DNA from: an uncultured Poribacteria bacterium
GTDB lineage: Bacteria; Poribacteria; WGA-4E; WGA-3G
Length of the DNA: 64,000 nucleotides
Assembly (NCBI GenBank): GCA_951828515.1
Contig: OX639992.1
Coordinates: 3,946,217-4,010,216 of the forward strand
Direction: 5' to 3'
Program-made: the position numbers and the translations under genes
Notes under the pieces: model-generated
Seen by the model: the letters and a program-made list of their open reading frames with translations, nothing else
Database searches by the model: none
What the model was told of the DNA's origin: nothing
Shown: piece by piece, positions 1 to 9,228 of the stretch
How the letters are laid out: the number at the start of each line of letters is the position of its first letter
How positions within the stretch are numbered: position 1 is the first letter of the stretch

Positions 1-1761
1 AAAATCACCCCTGTTAAAGGGAGACCCCTGCTCCACTGGGTAGGTAAACGTCCGGTTGACACAGTAAACGCCTATCCCGCCCAATTGGTAGAAACCTATA
101 ACGTCGAAAACCCAGAAAAAGAACCAACATACAACAGATTTATGGACGGTCCGAATCTCCTTTTTCACGGCGACAACAAGGAAATTCTCTCCACACTCCT
201 TGTGCAAGGTTTTCGCGGGAAAATAGACCTCATCTACATTGATCCACCGTTTGACAGCGGTGCCGATTATGTGCGGAAGGTGAAATTACGCGGTAAAAAA
301 GAGGATTTGGAGGCTGAAGGACACTCGATTATTGAACAAACACAATACAGCGATATCTGGGCAAATGACAACTACCTCCAATTCATGTATGAACGGCTGA
401 TTTTGTTGCGGGAGTTATTGGCAGATGACGGGTCAATCTACGTGCATTGTGACTGGCGGATGAATAGTTGTCTTAGGTTGGTGTTGGACGAGATTTTCAG
501 TAAGAATAGTTATAGAAATGAAATCATTTGGTGTTATCGGGACATTGGCAGCCGGACAACACCATACTTCAAAAGAAAACATGAGACCCTGCTTGTGTAT
601 TCAAAGTCGGAAACTTGGATTCACAATGTCCAAAGAGGTGAGATTGCTGATAGCACTCGAAAACGATATGAAGAATATTTCAATGAAAATGATCAGATAA
701 CATACGCTGCCTTAAAAGAATCCAACCCTGGTGTGTTTGCAAAACTAAAGGGGATACCACAGGATTTAAATGACATTTGGTTGGATGCAAAGCAAGGGGC
801 ACAGTTAACGGATTGGTGGACTGATATATCACCTTTGAAGCATGGCTTCACTGAAAGCATTGGTTATCCCACTCAAAAACCTGAAGCACTGATAGAACGT
901 ATCATCAAGACATCAAGCAACGAAGATTCTATTATCCTCGATTGCTTTGTAGGAAGCGGGACAGCCGCCGCCGTAGCAGAAAAGCTCAGCAGACGCTGGA
1001 TTGCTGCAGACCTCAACAAAGGTGCAATTCAAACGACCATGAAACGGGTACAGACCTGCATTGACGAACCACGGGGCATCGCCCACTACCGCGTCAACAA
1101 CTATGACTTCCAGACCGAGCATGAACTCAAAGAAATTGTCGTCTCTAAATACGGTGTCGAAACTGATCGGAAAGCCGCCTTTTTTGATGGCACGCTAAAC
1201 GGAACTCTCGTCAAGATCGCTGATCTGACGAAACCGCTCACCCGCTTGGATGTCCAAATCATTAAAGACGAACTCCAAAACCGTCCGAACGAGACGCGGG
1301 ACATTACAGTTCTGTGCAACGGTAGCGAAGTTGGAATGCAAGAGGAACTTGATAAGGATAATCGAATTCACCCAATCAACAAAATCATTGTGCAAGATAT
1401 TCAACGCGACGGTGTTACCACCTACTCACCTGCCGAAGCAGATGTTGAATTCCAAAGAGAGGGTCAAAACGTCATAATTACCATTGCAGATTATATGAGT
1501 CCGACCATCTTAGCACGTTTAGAAATAGACCGAACAGAACTATTTGATGAACACATTGACGATTTCCGCGCACAGATTGATTGCATCCTGATTGATACTG
1601 ATTACACAGGGGAGCATTTCACAATCGTTGAGAGCGATATGCCAGAGAAAAAGGAAGATTTTGTTGAGGAAGAATACACAGTATCACTGCCGCGCTCTGG
1701 TGCCCGCGTCGCGGTGAAGATTATTGATATGCTCGGTGAGGAAACGGTTGTCACAGAATAA
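1..1761 (+). CDS. Site-specific DNA methyltransferase, type III Mod-like (5' end outside window)
   Basis: Adenine or N4-cytosine DNA methyltransferase, probably the Mod subunit of a type III restriction-modification system or an orphan relative. The reading frame is open from base 1 with no stop, and the residues before the TTG at 85 ([18 protein letters not shown]...) look like the normal N-terminal part of this family, so the gene is cut by the window edge. Motif IV DPPF ([14 protein letters not shown]) comes before the SAM-binding motif I ([16 protein letters not shown]), the order of beta-class enzymes. The C-terminal ~200 residues after the catalytic core are acidic, of unknown function, and could belong to target recognition or subunit contact. 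No restriction (Res) gene follows; a partner would have to lie upstream. Family assignment is firm, restriction type is inference. Confidence 0.9.
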   Translation, partial: KITPVKGRPLLHWVGKRPVDTVNAYPAQLVETYNVENPEKEPTYNRFMDGPNLLFHGDNKEILSTLLVQGFRGKIDLIYIDPPFDSGADYVRKVKLRGKKEDLEAEGHSIIEQTQYSDIWANDNYLQFMYERLILLRELLADDGSIYVHCDWRMNSCLRLVLDEIFSKNSYRNEIIWCYRDIGSRTTPYFKRKHETLLVYSKSETWIHNVQRGEIADSTRKRYEEYFNENDQITYAALKESNPGVFAKLKGIPQDLNDIWLDAKQGAQLTDWWTDISPLKHGFTESIGYPTQKPEALIERIIKTSSNEDSIILDCFVGSGTAAAVAEKLSRRWIAADLNKGAIQTTMKRVQTCIDEPRGIAHYRVNNYDFQTEHELKEIVVSKYGVETDRKAAFFDGTLNGTLVKIADLTKPLTRLDVQIIKDELQNRPNETRDITVLCNGSEVGMQEELDKDNRIHPINKIIVQDIQRDGVTTYSPAEADVEFQREGQNVIITIADYMSPTILARLEIDRTELFDEHIDDFRAQIDCILIDTDYTGEHFTIVESDMPEKKEDFVEEEYTVSLPRSGARVAVKIIDMLGEETVVTE

Positions 1762-1821
1762 TACCGAATTCCTTGAAGTGTTACTACGCTTTGGACAATT
1801 TTCTGTTTGTTTTATGACGGC

Positions 1822-1893
1822 ACATAGCACTCCGCTGGAGTGCGTTCCCTTTAATGATCGCCTTCTATAGACATAGCACTCCGCTGGAGTGCG
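1822..1893. repeat. Two direct copies of a 23-bp palindromic repeat
   Basis: Positions 1822-1844 and 1871-1893 are identical. Each contains the hairpin GCACTCC-GCT-GGAGTGC (7-bp stem, 3-base loop). They lie just after the methyltransferase stop, with no T-run, so they look like a dispersed repeat rather than a classical terminator. Confidence 0.75.
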
Positions 1894-1930
1894 GAGAGAA
1901 TTTGAATAACGCTGTTACAGGAATGGCATC

Positions 1931-2182
1931 TTAGAAAATTCCGAAGCCTAAAACGAGTCGGATCGCTCCCAAGAAAATCGCTACGCCACAAAGAACACAG
2001 CCAGCAACCGCACCTTCTTTTTTTGATGATACAATAAGAGCAAGGAGGCTAAAAAGTAATCCAAAGACTGCAAACGGAATGTTGAGGTAATTGAGTGCTC
2101 CAAGAAACGGGATAACGGCGACCGCCATCCCGATAATAGCCAAGATACCCCATATTAAACTGAGAACCGACAGTAATCCCAT
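1931..2182 (-). CDS. Small integral membrane protein, function unknown
   Basis: 83 residues, almost entirely hydrophobic, with three likely membrane segments: about residues 4-27, 34-51 and 56-80. A short charged stretch (SSKKEG) separates the second and third. The ATG at 2182 has a good ribosome binding site (GGAGA, six bases upstream). It resembles small DUF4190-type membrane proteins in general character, but I do not recognise a specific family. It lies on the same strand as the DUF4097 and sigma-factor genes but follows a 140-base gap holding a hairpin repeat, so co-transcription is uncertain. Confidence 0.65.
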   Translation of the reverse strand: MGLLSVLSLIWGILAIIGMAVAVIPFLGALNYLNIPFAVFGLLFSLLALIVSSKKEGAVAGCVLCGVAIFLGAIRLVLGFGIF

Positions 2183-2238
2183 AATTCATCTCCAAACTGT
2201 ACTGTGGTAGCTTTAGAATTAATGAGACATTCTAAAGA

Positions 2239-2259
2239 GGCGAGGTTGGAAACCTCGCC
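2239..2259. repeat. Hairpin repeat (GGCGAGGTT/AACCTCGCC)
   Basis: Perfect 9-bp stem, 2239-2247 with 2251-2259, and a 3-base loop. It is one member of the intergenic hairpin family also seen at 12943, 13087, 39081, 40845 and 52535, and inside the MITEs. Confidence 0.7.
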
Positions 2260-2321
2260 AGCGGGGGTTGAGGAGGTAAGGTGTTACAGTGGCAAGCTAT
2301 CGCCTTCAAATTTTTAACACG

Positions 2322-3731
2322 TTACATTTCTGTTAGGTTGTGTGCCTCTGCCTTCCTGAGTATGACGTTCCCACCGACGGAGAAGAGTCGCAAGACGGGA
2401 CCGCCGCCATTAATAGTTCCCTGCAATTGATCGGGTTTGACAACACCTGTCGCCTCCACTGCCACTGGAAATTCGGTAGTAACTGAGCCACCAAGCACCC
2501 TTGCTTCGACTGTCGCTGCAATATCTGGCACGAGTGATACATTTATACTGCCACCCGTTGTCTCCAAATCCAGCAGCAAGTTTTGACTTAAAACTGCCTC
2601 TTGGAGTTGGCAGCGAATAGAACCACCACTCGTTTTCGCGAGGACGGGTCCGTCGTTCTCCACCTCTATACTTCCACCAGCAGTTTTCACATCTGCTCCA
2701 CCTTTGCATCCGCGTAGGGTAACATTGCCGCCGGAGGTTTGCCCATTGACAGCACCAGTGACGTCGGTAATCTGGATGTTTCCGCCTGATGTTTTGGCTT
2801 TGGTGTCGCCTGTGCCTCCTTCAAGTGTAATATTTCCGCCACTCGTTTGAAGTGCCGCGTCGCCCTCAAATGCCTTGAGGTCTATGTGTCCACCCGAAGT
2901 TGTTCCATCAATACGTCCGGTGATATCTTGTAAACGGAGTCCCGCACCGGCTGTGTGAACGTGCATATCTCCTACTATATCCACGACAGAGATTTCTTCG
3001 TCCGCTGTCTTCAAGTCAAGCGTATAGTTTCGCGGAACGACGATTTCAAATTGGACATCCAAGCGTTTTTTCGCCTTTTTCCATTGCTTTGCCGGTCCTC
3101 TGAATTTTGCCTCAATTTTGACATCTACTGCTTCGTGTGTCATCTGTACATCAAAATTCTTGAGGATTTCCCCGGCACGGCGATCTTCCTTCAACTGTGC
3201 GGCGCGTCGGATGTGGACAGAGAGAGTATTGCCCTCTGCACTCCGCACATCGATTGCTCCGAAATCAGCGTCAACTGTTAATCTTCCACCGGGCGCGACA
3301 GGAAATACTTCAACGATGTCTTCCAATGTCGTTTCAGTTAAGAAGTCTGGAACAGCTTTACGGATTAGGTCGCTGAATGGCTTGTCTGTCAATTCCTCTG
3401 TTAGGTTTTCCATGAATCGACTTCCAAAAAAACTGGAGAACCATCCTTTGAAATCTGTAGTCGTGTCCAATTCTTCGTTGAGATAGGCGGCGAGTTGATG
3501 GCACGCGATACCGATCTGGCTAAAAGACGCGTCTTCTTGCAGTTCGTCAAACAGTCCATCAGGGATTGCATCGATGTCGCTGAGACGTCTGAGGACGTTA
3601 TTGAATTGGGAAATGCACTGTGCTTCACCGCCACTGAATGCTCCCGTTAGCGCAGCGTCCTCTGCGATTTTTGCGGTGTGCTCCAACATGTGAAAGAGCC
3701 CTCTGATCTCCTGTGGTCTTTGCTGTTCCAT
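2322..3731 (-). CDS. DUF4097-family beta-repeat protein, sigma-factor partner
   Basis: 469 residues starting at the ATG at 3731, which has AGGTGG seven bases upstream; the in-frame GTG at 3740 lies too close to that site. The first ~140 residues look helical and soluble, with no signal peptide. From about residue 145 to the end it is a regular series of short beta strands with recurring T-SGGNI / TAGGSIEV turns, the signature of DUF4097 (adhesin-like beta-helix) domains. The ECF sigma-factor gene lies immediately upstream on the same strand (102-base gap), a pairing in which the DUF4097 protein often serves as a regulator or target of the sigma factor. Without a membrane segment here it is not a classical membrane anti-sigma factor. 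Its partner role is inferred from context only. Confidence 0.8.
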   Translation of the reverse strand: MEQQRPQEIRGLFHMLEHTAKIAEDAALTGAFSGGEAQCISQFNNVLRRLSDIDAIPDGLFDELQEDASFSQIGIACHQLAAYLNEELDTTTDFKGWFSSFFGSRFMENLTEELTDKPFSDLIRKAVPDFLTETTLEDIVEVFPVAPGGRLTVDADFGAIDVRSAEGNTLSVHIRRAAQLKEDRRAGEILKNFDVQMTHEAVDVKIEAKFRGPAKQWKKAKKRLDVQFEIVVPRNYTLDLKTADEEISVVDIVGDMHVHTAGAGLRLQDITGRIDGTTSGGHIDLKAFEGDAALQTSGGNITLEGGTGDTKAKTSGGNIQITDVTGAVNGQTSGGNVTLRGCKGGADVKTAGGSIEVENDGPVLAKTSGGSIRCQLQEAVLSQNLLLDLETTGGSINVSLVPDIAATVEARVLGGSVTTEFPVAVEATGVVKPDQLQGTINGGGPVLRLFSVGGNVILRKAEAHNLTEM

Positions 3732-3793
3732 AATTTCCACCTCGTTATGGTAGTAGTTTAAAGTCTATAATTACGGATGTGATTTTATCAACA

Positions 3794-3805
3794 AGGTCGG
3801 GACCT
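3794..3805. repeat. Short hairpin repeat (AGGTC/GACCT)
   Basis: 5-bp stem in the gap between the sigma factor and the DUF4097 gene, followed by CACC as in the longer hairpin at 13087. A weak member of the same repeat family. Confidence 0.4.
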
Positions 3806-3833
3806 CACCTGCGGAGAATAGTGGTGAAGATTA

Positions 3834-4448
3834 TCACATATCCGCACGATAGCCCCGTCTTTCCAAAATCGTTTTGAGTAGTTCCTTCGCCTTATGGAGT
3901 CGCCATTTCACGGTTGTCAGTGGTACGGAGAGGAATTCAGCCATCCGTTTTTGTGGCATCTCTGCCCAGTAATAGAGTTCAATAACCGCTTGGTAGTCGG
4001 AAGGTAGTTCCTGAATCGCGTCTCTGATCGCTTGCTGTGTCAATTCACGTTCCACAATGTGAGCGGGATCTTCAGCCGATGTATCTGTTTCCCTATTTAA
4101 ATAGGGTTCCATGTCTTCCTGTGGTTGGTAACGGCTGGCACTCTTATAGTAGCGCAGGGCACGGTTGCGTGTGATTGAATGAAGCCACGCCCCAAAACGG
4201 TTCAGATCCGAGAGTTGTGGAAGGGCTTCAAAAGCCCGTAGAAACGCGTCTTGCACGACATCTTCCGCATCGGTCGGGTTTCGCACAATCTGTTGCGCGA
4301 TTGTCAGCATAGCTCGCCGGTAGCGGGTGACCAAAACATCAAACGCCTGTGTATTACCCGCCAGTGCAGCGACGACTAACTCGGCATCATTTGCATCGGT
4401 TAATTCTTGATTATGTGACATCGGCACGCAAGTTTCGCCTATAGGCAT
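3834..4448 (-). CDS. ECF-type RNA polymerase sigma factor
   Basis: 204 residues. Region 2 is clear (AFDVLVTRYRRAMLTIA, then NPTDAEDVVQDAFLRAFEAL and the region-2.4 stretch RFGAWLHSITRNRAL). A short acidic linker follows, then region 4 (LPSDYQAVIELYYWAEMPQK followed by MAEFLSVPLTTVKWRLHKAKELL), with the helix-turn-helix that reads the -35 element. There is no region 1 or 3, hence the extracytoplasmic-function class. The ATG at 4448 has AGAGGGAG eight bases upstream, so the full 204 residues are preferred over an internal Met10. No membrane anti-sigma factor is encoded next to it; the downstream DUF4097 gene is the only candidate partner. Confidence 0.92.
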   Translation of the reverse strand: MPIGETCVPMSHNQELTDANDAELVVAALAGNTQAFDVLVTRYRRAMLTIAQQIVRNPTDAEDVVQDAFLRAFEALPQLSDLNRFGAWLHSITRNRALRYYKSASRYQPQEDMEPYLNRETDTSAEDPAHIVERELTQQAIRDAIQELPSDYQAVIELYYWAEMPQKRMAEFLSVPLTTVKWRLHKAKELLKTILERRGYRADM

Positions 4449-4609
4449 GAAAACGCTCCCTCTTTGCCTATTAGAGACATGCTACAGAAAAAGGATAGTC
4501 AAAAGTGTGTTTTTCCGTAAAACGGACGGAATGAGGGAAAGGGAAGGATGTTCAACCGCCTTTCCAAGACATACGGATGTCAAAGGTCCAGCGGTTCTAT
4601 TTCTACATG

Positions 4610-5086
4610 TTATGAGGTGGGTCGATAGAGCATCACCAAACAACCGCCGAGTGCGGCGAGCAAAATACCTGCGATAAACTGCCACCGGACTGCCCCCCAG
4701 CCACCTGCAGGCGGATGCGAGAGCGTTGCAACGATAGCGTTTACAATCGGAGCACCCGCGAAAACAATGGACATTACAACAGCAGGTCGACCACCTGCGC
4801 CGAAAGCGAGTAGCACGCCAAATGCCCCAATAGCACCGACAAGTCCGGCTATGAATGACCAAGAGACCCCTGAACCGGTAAATTGCCAATTAGATCCGTT
4901 AACGATGAGCATCACTGCGGAACCGATGACAGCCGCCAAAAGATAAGCGAGTCCGACAAAGAGGAACGCTTTGTAACGTCCATGCACGGGATCCGCCATA
5001 GAGACCTGTCCTTGATGTAGGAAAACACCGTAAAGCCCCCATGATGAAACGGTCATGAAAACAAAAATGAGCCATGTTTTAGACAT
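4610..5086 (-). CDS. EamA/DMT-like integral membrane protein
   Basis: 158 residues from the ATG at 5086, which has AAGGAAA upstream; the longer frame to 5122 lacks a site. About five hydrophobic segments: residues 4-20, 38-60, 72-95, 100-120 and 134-152. A G/A-rich pattern (FIAGLVGAIGAFGVLLAFGAGG) is typical of drug/metabolite transporter (EamA) half-domains. Full EamA transporters have ten segments in two repeats, so this is a half-size member that may act as a dimer. Substrate unknown. Confidence 0.65.
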   Translation of the reverse strand: MSKTWLIFVFMTVSSWGLYGVFLHQGQVSMADPVHGRYKAFLFVGLAYLLAAVIGSAVMLIVNGSNWQFTGSGVSWSFIAGLVGAIGAFGVLLAFGAGGRPAVVMSIVFAGAPIVNAIVATLSHPPAGGWGAVRWQFIAGILLAALGGCLVMLYRPTS

Positions 5087-5149
5087 AATCCATTTCCTTC
5101 TTGATTGTTGTGGCAAGAGCACTTCCAGAGCGCGCCAGCACTTGAAACG

Positions 5150-6439
5150 TTAGGTATACTTTTCAAACACCTTCAAAAGTTGTTCTGCAATGATTGTATC
5201 GCTGAATTTCTGATGCACATTGATTTTACCGGTTTCTCCGAGATATTCACGCCGCTCGGTATCGCTAAGGAGTTCGATGAGACCTGCCGCCACTGATTCG
5301 GCGGATTCCGGTTCAACAAGAATTCCACCGTCAGTCGCATCGACCATCTCTGGAAACGCACCGTGCCGCGGTTGGACGACTGGCACACTGTTGGCGAGCG
5401 ATTCTATAATCGACAGTCCTTTAGATTCGCGATAAACGGTGGGAACCGAAAAAACGTGCAGACGGTTGAGGAACTCAATTTTTTCGGTGCGCGTTACCTC
5501 ACCGTGATGCACGAAGCTACCTGACAAGTCCCATGCTTGGATCTGGTTCACGAGTTCCTCAAGATAGGGTTCGTCTTTCTTACTGAGGTAACCGGCAACA
5601 TGCAATTGAACGTTATCCGCACCTAACGCTTCCGCTACCAGTCGGAAAGCGTCCACCAAGATGTGTAACCCCTTTTCGGGACAGATACGCGCTAAATAGC
5701 CAATAATGAAGGGCGGTGGATCCGGTTTTTGGACAGCTAACCCGTGACCATCCATGTTTAATCCGAGCGGGACCACGTCAATCTTATCGACAGGTACGTT
5801 AAGATAAGTATCCGCCATAAACTGCGCATAGTAGCGACAAGGTGCCACGAAGCCGTCTGGATCTACGGCACGTTCTCGGAGGAGAGTTAATGCCTCTGAT
5901 TTGTACGGATCGATAAGATCTCGCAGAAAAATATCTTCACCTTGGAGCGCGCAGATAACAGGGACATCTAATGCCTTCTTAATTTCTCTTGTGAAACCGA
6001 CAAGCATGGAATTCGTGAGATAGACAATATCTGGTTTGTTCTCTTCGACGAGCCATTTGACTAACTTCGCTAATTCCTTGCTTTGATGCCCCTGCTCTGC
6101 GCTGAGCATGGACACTGTAAGTTGCCCAAGGTCTCGAGCATCTGTTGAACCACTAAACCGTGCCAGTCCATTCAAGAGCGTCGGATTGTCGAGTAGTTTG
6201 TCTAAAGTCCACGGCGTGTGCCTAAAAAGGGAGAGTTTTTGTTGCAAATAGACGTTAATCCCGCCGAAAAAGACGCGGTCCATACTCACATTTGCTTCAT
6301 CTGTTCGGGTAGGCGTATAAGTGGGAATCAGGGAAACGTTATGTCCTTGTTTTTTCAGGACCGTGGCTACCATGTTGTCGTGGATACAGGTTCCGCAGTA
6401 CATGCCAGCAGCACCCGCGGTAATATAAGCAACTTTCAT
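5150..6439 (-). CDS. Glycosyltransferase family 4 (GT-B fold)
   Basis: 429 residues. Retaining NDP-sugar glycosyltransferase. The N-terminal Rossmann domain begins MKVAYITAGAAGMYCGTCIHDN. The C-terminal donor domain begins near residue 240 (IIGYLARICPEKGLHILVDAF) and holds the E-x7-E element (ESKGLSIIESLANSVPVV) and GAFPEMV, all hallmarks of the Glycos_transf_1 domain. Likely cytosolic or membrane-associated, adding a sugar to a lipid, cell-wall precursor or metabolite; acceptor and donor cannot be read from sequence. No other polysaccharide genes are adjacent. It is transcribed divergently from rpmB; a possible promoter lies at 6579-6606. Confidence 0.88.
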   Translation of the reverse strand: MKVAYITAGAAGMYCGTCIHDNMVATVLKKQGHNVSLIPTYTPTRTDEANVSMDRVFFGGINVYLQQKLSLFRHTPWTLDKLLDNPTLLNGLARFSGSTDARDLGQLTVSMLSAEQGHQSKELAKLVKWLVEENKPDIVYLTNSMLVGFTREIKKALDVPVICALQGEDIFLRDLIDPYKSEALTLLRERAVDPDGFVAPCRYYAQFMADTYLNVPVDKIDVVPLGLNMDGHGLAVQKPDPPPFIIGYLARICPEKGLHILVDAFRLVAEALGADNVQLHVAGYLSKKDEPYLEELVNQIQAWDLSGSFVHHGEVTRTEKIEFLNRLHVFSVPTVYRESKGLSIIESLANSVPVVQPRHGAFPEMVDATDGGILVEPESAESVAAGLIELLSDTERREYLGETGKINVHQKFSDTIIAEQLLKVFEKYT

Positions 6440-6578
6440 GTTTTCTATCTTAATGCCAAATGTTTAGGGAAAGAATTAGGTCTCCTCTATCTGCAGTGGC
6501 TTGTGAATGCGCGGTTTGCGGAACTTACGGACTCCGAAGGGCACAACGGGAGCATAAGGGGCAAAATCTTAGAGATAT

Positions 6579-6606
6579 AGTATACCAGAGACTGAGAAAA
6601 AAGTCA
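6579..6606 (-). promoter_or_regulatory. Possible promoter of the glycosyltransferase gene
   Basis: On the minus strand TGACTT, 16 bases, TATACT. It lies about 140 bases upstream of the glycosyltransferase ATG. The -35 box is weak. Confidence 0.35.
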
Positions 6607-6682
6607 TTTCTATTTTTCAACGGTCAACCGTGAGTAAGCGTCGCGAAGCACAGTTCGCTCCTACACCAAAGCGTAAAGAAAT

Positions 6683-6711
6683 TTGCATTTCCTCTGTAAT
6701 TGTGGTATCAT
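6683..6711 (+). promoter_or_regulatory. Promoter of rpmB
   Basis: TTGCAT, 17 bases, TATCAT, a good sigma-70-type match about 57 bases upstream of the rpmB ATG. The -10 hexamer TATCAT preceded by G recurs at 11994 and 26041. Confidence 0.6.
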
Positions 6712-6767
6712 TAATGTTTAGGTTTTACCAACACTTTAAGACAAAAAGAAGGAAGGAGATAGACATA

Positions 6768-6980
6768 ATGTCACGAGTTTGTACTGTCTGTAACAAACGT
6801 CCGATGTCAGGTAACCAGATTAGTAAATCACGGCGGCATACGAAGCGGCGTTGGTTGCCAAATCTTCAACGGGTCCGGGTTCAAACTGCGGAAGGACCGA
6901 GACGGATTCGCATTTGCACGAAATGTCTACGGAGCGGAAAAGTCGCCAAAGTTATTTCAAGGATGCCGGCAGCGGTATAG
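6768..6980 (+). CDS. rpmB: Large ribosomal subunit protein bL28
   Basis: 70 residues. Ribosomal protein of the 50S exit-tunnel side. MSRVCTVCNKRPMSGNQISKS and RRWLPNLQRVRV are typical bL28. Two CxxC pairs (Cys5/Cys8 and Cys50/Cys53) mark the zinc-binding C+ form. The ATG at 6768 sits behind GGAAGGAG; the frame stays open upstream but has no homology there. It is a single-gene unit with its own promoter, converging on rel. A 6-bp inverted repeat after the stop (6981-6986 with 6999-7004) lacks a T-run. Confidence 0.95.
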   Translation: MSRVCTVCNKRPMSGNQISKSRRHTKRRWLPNLQRVRVQTAEGPRRIRICTKCLRSGKVAKVISRMPAAV

Positions 6981-7020
6981 AAGAGCAATTTAGACATCGC
7001 TCTTACCGAGAGAATAAAGC

Positions 7021-9228
7021 TTAGGATTCACGGGTGACACGCTGTACGCCTTTTAAGCCGCGAATTGCTTGCATGACTGCCTCGAGTTGCTCGGCACCTG
7101 TCACATCTATCGTCAGATTGTCAGAGGCTTCGGCATCATGATGGATGGCGGAGGGTTCAAACTTTCCGGAGCGGATATTCACTTTGTATTGTGCGATAGC
7201 GGTCGTAATTTCACCGAGCATACCGGGTCGGTCACTGCACTCAACGAGAATTTTGACCGGATAGACAGGAGGTGGGTGATTTCCGTTTTCGGATGATGAC
7301 TTTTCGTTCCACTTGACAACTAAGAGTCGTTCGGGTTCGTCAAGGATGCGGATACAACCGGCTCTATGGACAGAAACCCCACGTCCGCGTGTGAGATAAC
7401 CGACGACTTGATCCCCGGGGATCGGATTGCAGCACTTCATGGTTCGCATCATGCCTAAGTCTATATCATTTTCAAGCTGAACAGCCGGCGGCGATTCGGA
7501 TCTTCGCCTTCCGTTAATATCTTCCGGAGATTCGGTCTCTGGTTTCGGTACCTCAGGTTTCAATAGGTTAACAACCTGAGTCGCAGATTCATCCCCATTA
7601 CCAATCCGGACGAAAAGTTCCTCAAGATTTTTAAGTTTGAGTTGCTTAGCAATGTCAAGCAACTTCGAGGAATTGAGATGATCACGAGAATTAAGATAGG
7701 AAACACGTAATTCTGCCGCAAGAAATTTCTTACCCAACTCCAATGCCTCCGCCCTATCCTTTTCACGAAACCATTGATTGATTTTACCCCGTGCTGTCGC
7801 GGTTTTGACGTACGACAACCAGCTCCGGCTCGGCTTGCCGTTCGGTTGTGTCCGAATATTGACCTGATCACCGTTCTCAAGTACACGCCGAATCGGTGCA
7901 ATAGTACCGTTGATTTCCGCGCCGACACATGTATGTCCTATGTCGGTATGAATCTTATAGGCAAAATCGATCGCTGTCGCGCCAGCGGGTAACTTAAAAA
8001 GATCGCCTTTCGGTGAAAAAACATAAACTTCATCTTGAAAAAGTTCCAATTTCATGGATTCCACAAAATGATGCGGACTATCCTGCGTCTCCTGTATATC
8101 CTCAAGTATCTGCTTATAACTCGCAAAAATGGAACGTCCCTGTTGGCTGGTCGGGAGTCCTTCTTTATAACTCCAATGTGCCGCAATGCCATCTTCAGCA
8201 ATCTTATGCATCTGATACGTGCGAATCTGGATCTCAACGGGTTTACCATCATCAAGAATCGTGGTATGAAGTGATTGGTACCCATTTTTCTTAGGTTGCC
8301 CAATCCAATCTCGAAGTCGGTCGGGGTGATAATTCCATTTGTGATGGAGCGCGCCGAGCGCGATGTAGCAATCAGCTTCAGTCTTAACAAGGATTCGAAG
8401 ACCGATCAGATCTCGGATTTCACTGAAGGGGGTCCCCTTCTGCTGCATCTTCTGGTAAATGCTATAGATATGTTTCGTTCTACCATGAATATCGGCAAAA
8501 ACATTGCGACTTTCCAATTCTTGGCGAATCTGTTTAACCATCTTCTCACAGTATGCCTCTCGCTCAGCAAGCTTCTGATTTAGGAGTTCAGCAATTTTTC
8601 GGTATTCGATTGGGTAAAGATGCTTGAACGCAAGGTCCTCAAGGCGTCCCATAATACGCCAAAGCCCCAATCGGTGTGCGATCGGGGCATAAATTTCTAA
8701 CGTTTCCTTTGCGACGCGTTGGCATTTCTCACTGGAAAGAAACTCCAGCGTTTCCATATTATGAAGTCGATCCGCGAGTTTAATCAGAATTACCCGCATG
8801 TCTTCCGCTGTCGCTAACAGGAGTTTCCGGTAAGTTTCGGCTTGCCGTTTCCGGTGGACGCGGTGTTCAACTGTGCTTTTCGTATCCGGGGCTTGGGAGA
8901 CAATACTGAGTTTGTATTGACCGATCTTTGTGACACCCTCGACAAGATTGGCGATATTGGCACCGAATCGAACCTGCATCTCTTGACGCGTGATCCCTGT
9001 ATCTTCAAGGACATCGTGCATGAGTCCGGCACAGATCGTGTGCGTATCCAGTCGGAGTTCAGCGAGTATTTCAGCGGTTTTGAAGCAATGCGTAAAATAG
9101 GGTTCCCCGGATTTTCGCTGTTGTCCATTATGTGCCTCTTGGGCAAAACGGTAGCAACGTTCCAGAAGTTCAACCTCTGCGTCCGGATTATATACTTGAA
9201 TTTGGTTCACTAAGGATTTGATACTCAT
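7021..9228 (-). CDS. rel: Bifunctional (p)ppGpp synthetase/hydrolase, RelA/SpoT family
   Basis: 735 residues, the normal length. Makes pppGpp/ppGpp from GTP/GDP and ATP in starvation and degrades it again. Domain order: HD hydrolase (about 20-180) with an intact metal site (His47, His71-Asp72 in MHDVLEDTG, and a later Asp in IKLADRLHN); synthetase (about 240-360; GRTKHIYSIYQKM, LIGLRILV, NGYQSLHTTI); TGS domain near 390-455 (VYVFSPKGDLFKLPAGATAIDFAYKIH); conserved-Cys region with CCNPIPGDQVVGYLTRGRG; C-terminal ACT domain (ILVECSDRPGMLGEITTAI). The intact HD site predicts a true bifunctional enzyme. The start overlaps the recJ 3' end by 41 bases on the same strand, so the two are co-transcribed. 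Confidence 0.96.
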   Translation of the reverse strand: MSIKSLVNQIQVYNPDAEVELLERCYRFAQEAHNGQQRKSGEPYFTHCFKTAEILAELRLDTHTICAGLMHDVLEDTGITRQEMQVRFGANIANLVEGVTKIGQYKLSIVSQAPDTKSTVEHRVHRKRQAETYRKLLLATAEDMRVILIKLADRLHNMETLEFLSSEKCQRVAKETLEIYAPIAHRLGLWRIMGRLEDLAFKHLYPIEYRKIAELLNQKLAEREAYCEKMVKQIRQELESRNVFADIHGRTKHIYSIYQKMQQKGTPFSEIRDLIGLRILVKTEADCYIALGALHHKWNYHPDRLRDWIGQPKKNGYQSLHTTILDDGKPVEIQIRTYQMHKIAEDGIAAHWSYKEGLPTSQQGRSIFASYKQILEDIQETQDSPHHFVESMKLELFQDEVYVFSPKGDLFKLPAGATAIDFAYKIHTDIGHTCVGAEINGTIAPIRRVLENGDQVNIRTQPNGKPSRSWLSYVKTATARGKINQWFREKDRAEALELGKKFLAAELRVSYLNSRDHLNSSKLLDIAKQLKLKNLEELFVRIGNGDESATQVVNLLKPEVPKPETESPEDINGRRRSESPPAVQLENDIDLGMMRTMKCCNPIPGDQVVGYLTRGRGVSVHRAGCIRILDEPERLLVVKWNEKSSSENGNHPPPVYPVKILVECSDRPGMLGEITTAIAQYKVNIRSGKFEPSAIHHDAEASDNLTIDVTGAEQLEAVMQAIRGLKGVQRVTRES

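Noticed and set aside
4482-4889. 135-codon minus-strand frame over the sigma-factor upstream region
   Set aside because: Shadow of the EamA-like membrane gene in another frame; Arg/Cys-rich and without homology.
6981-7004. Terminator of rpmB
   Set aside because: A 6-bp inverted repeat is present but no T-run follows, so termination is not supported.
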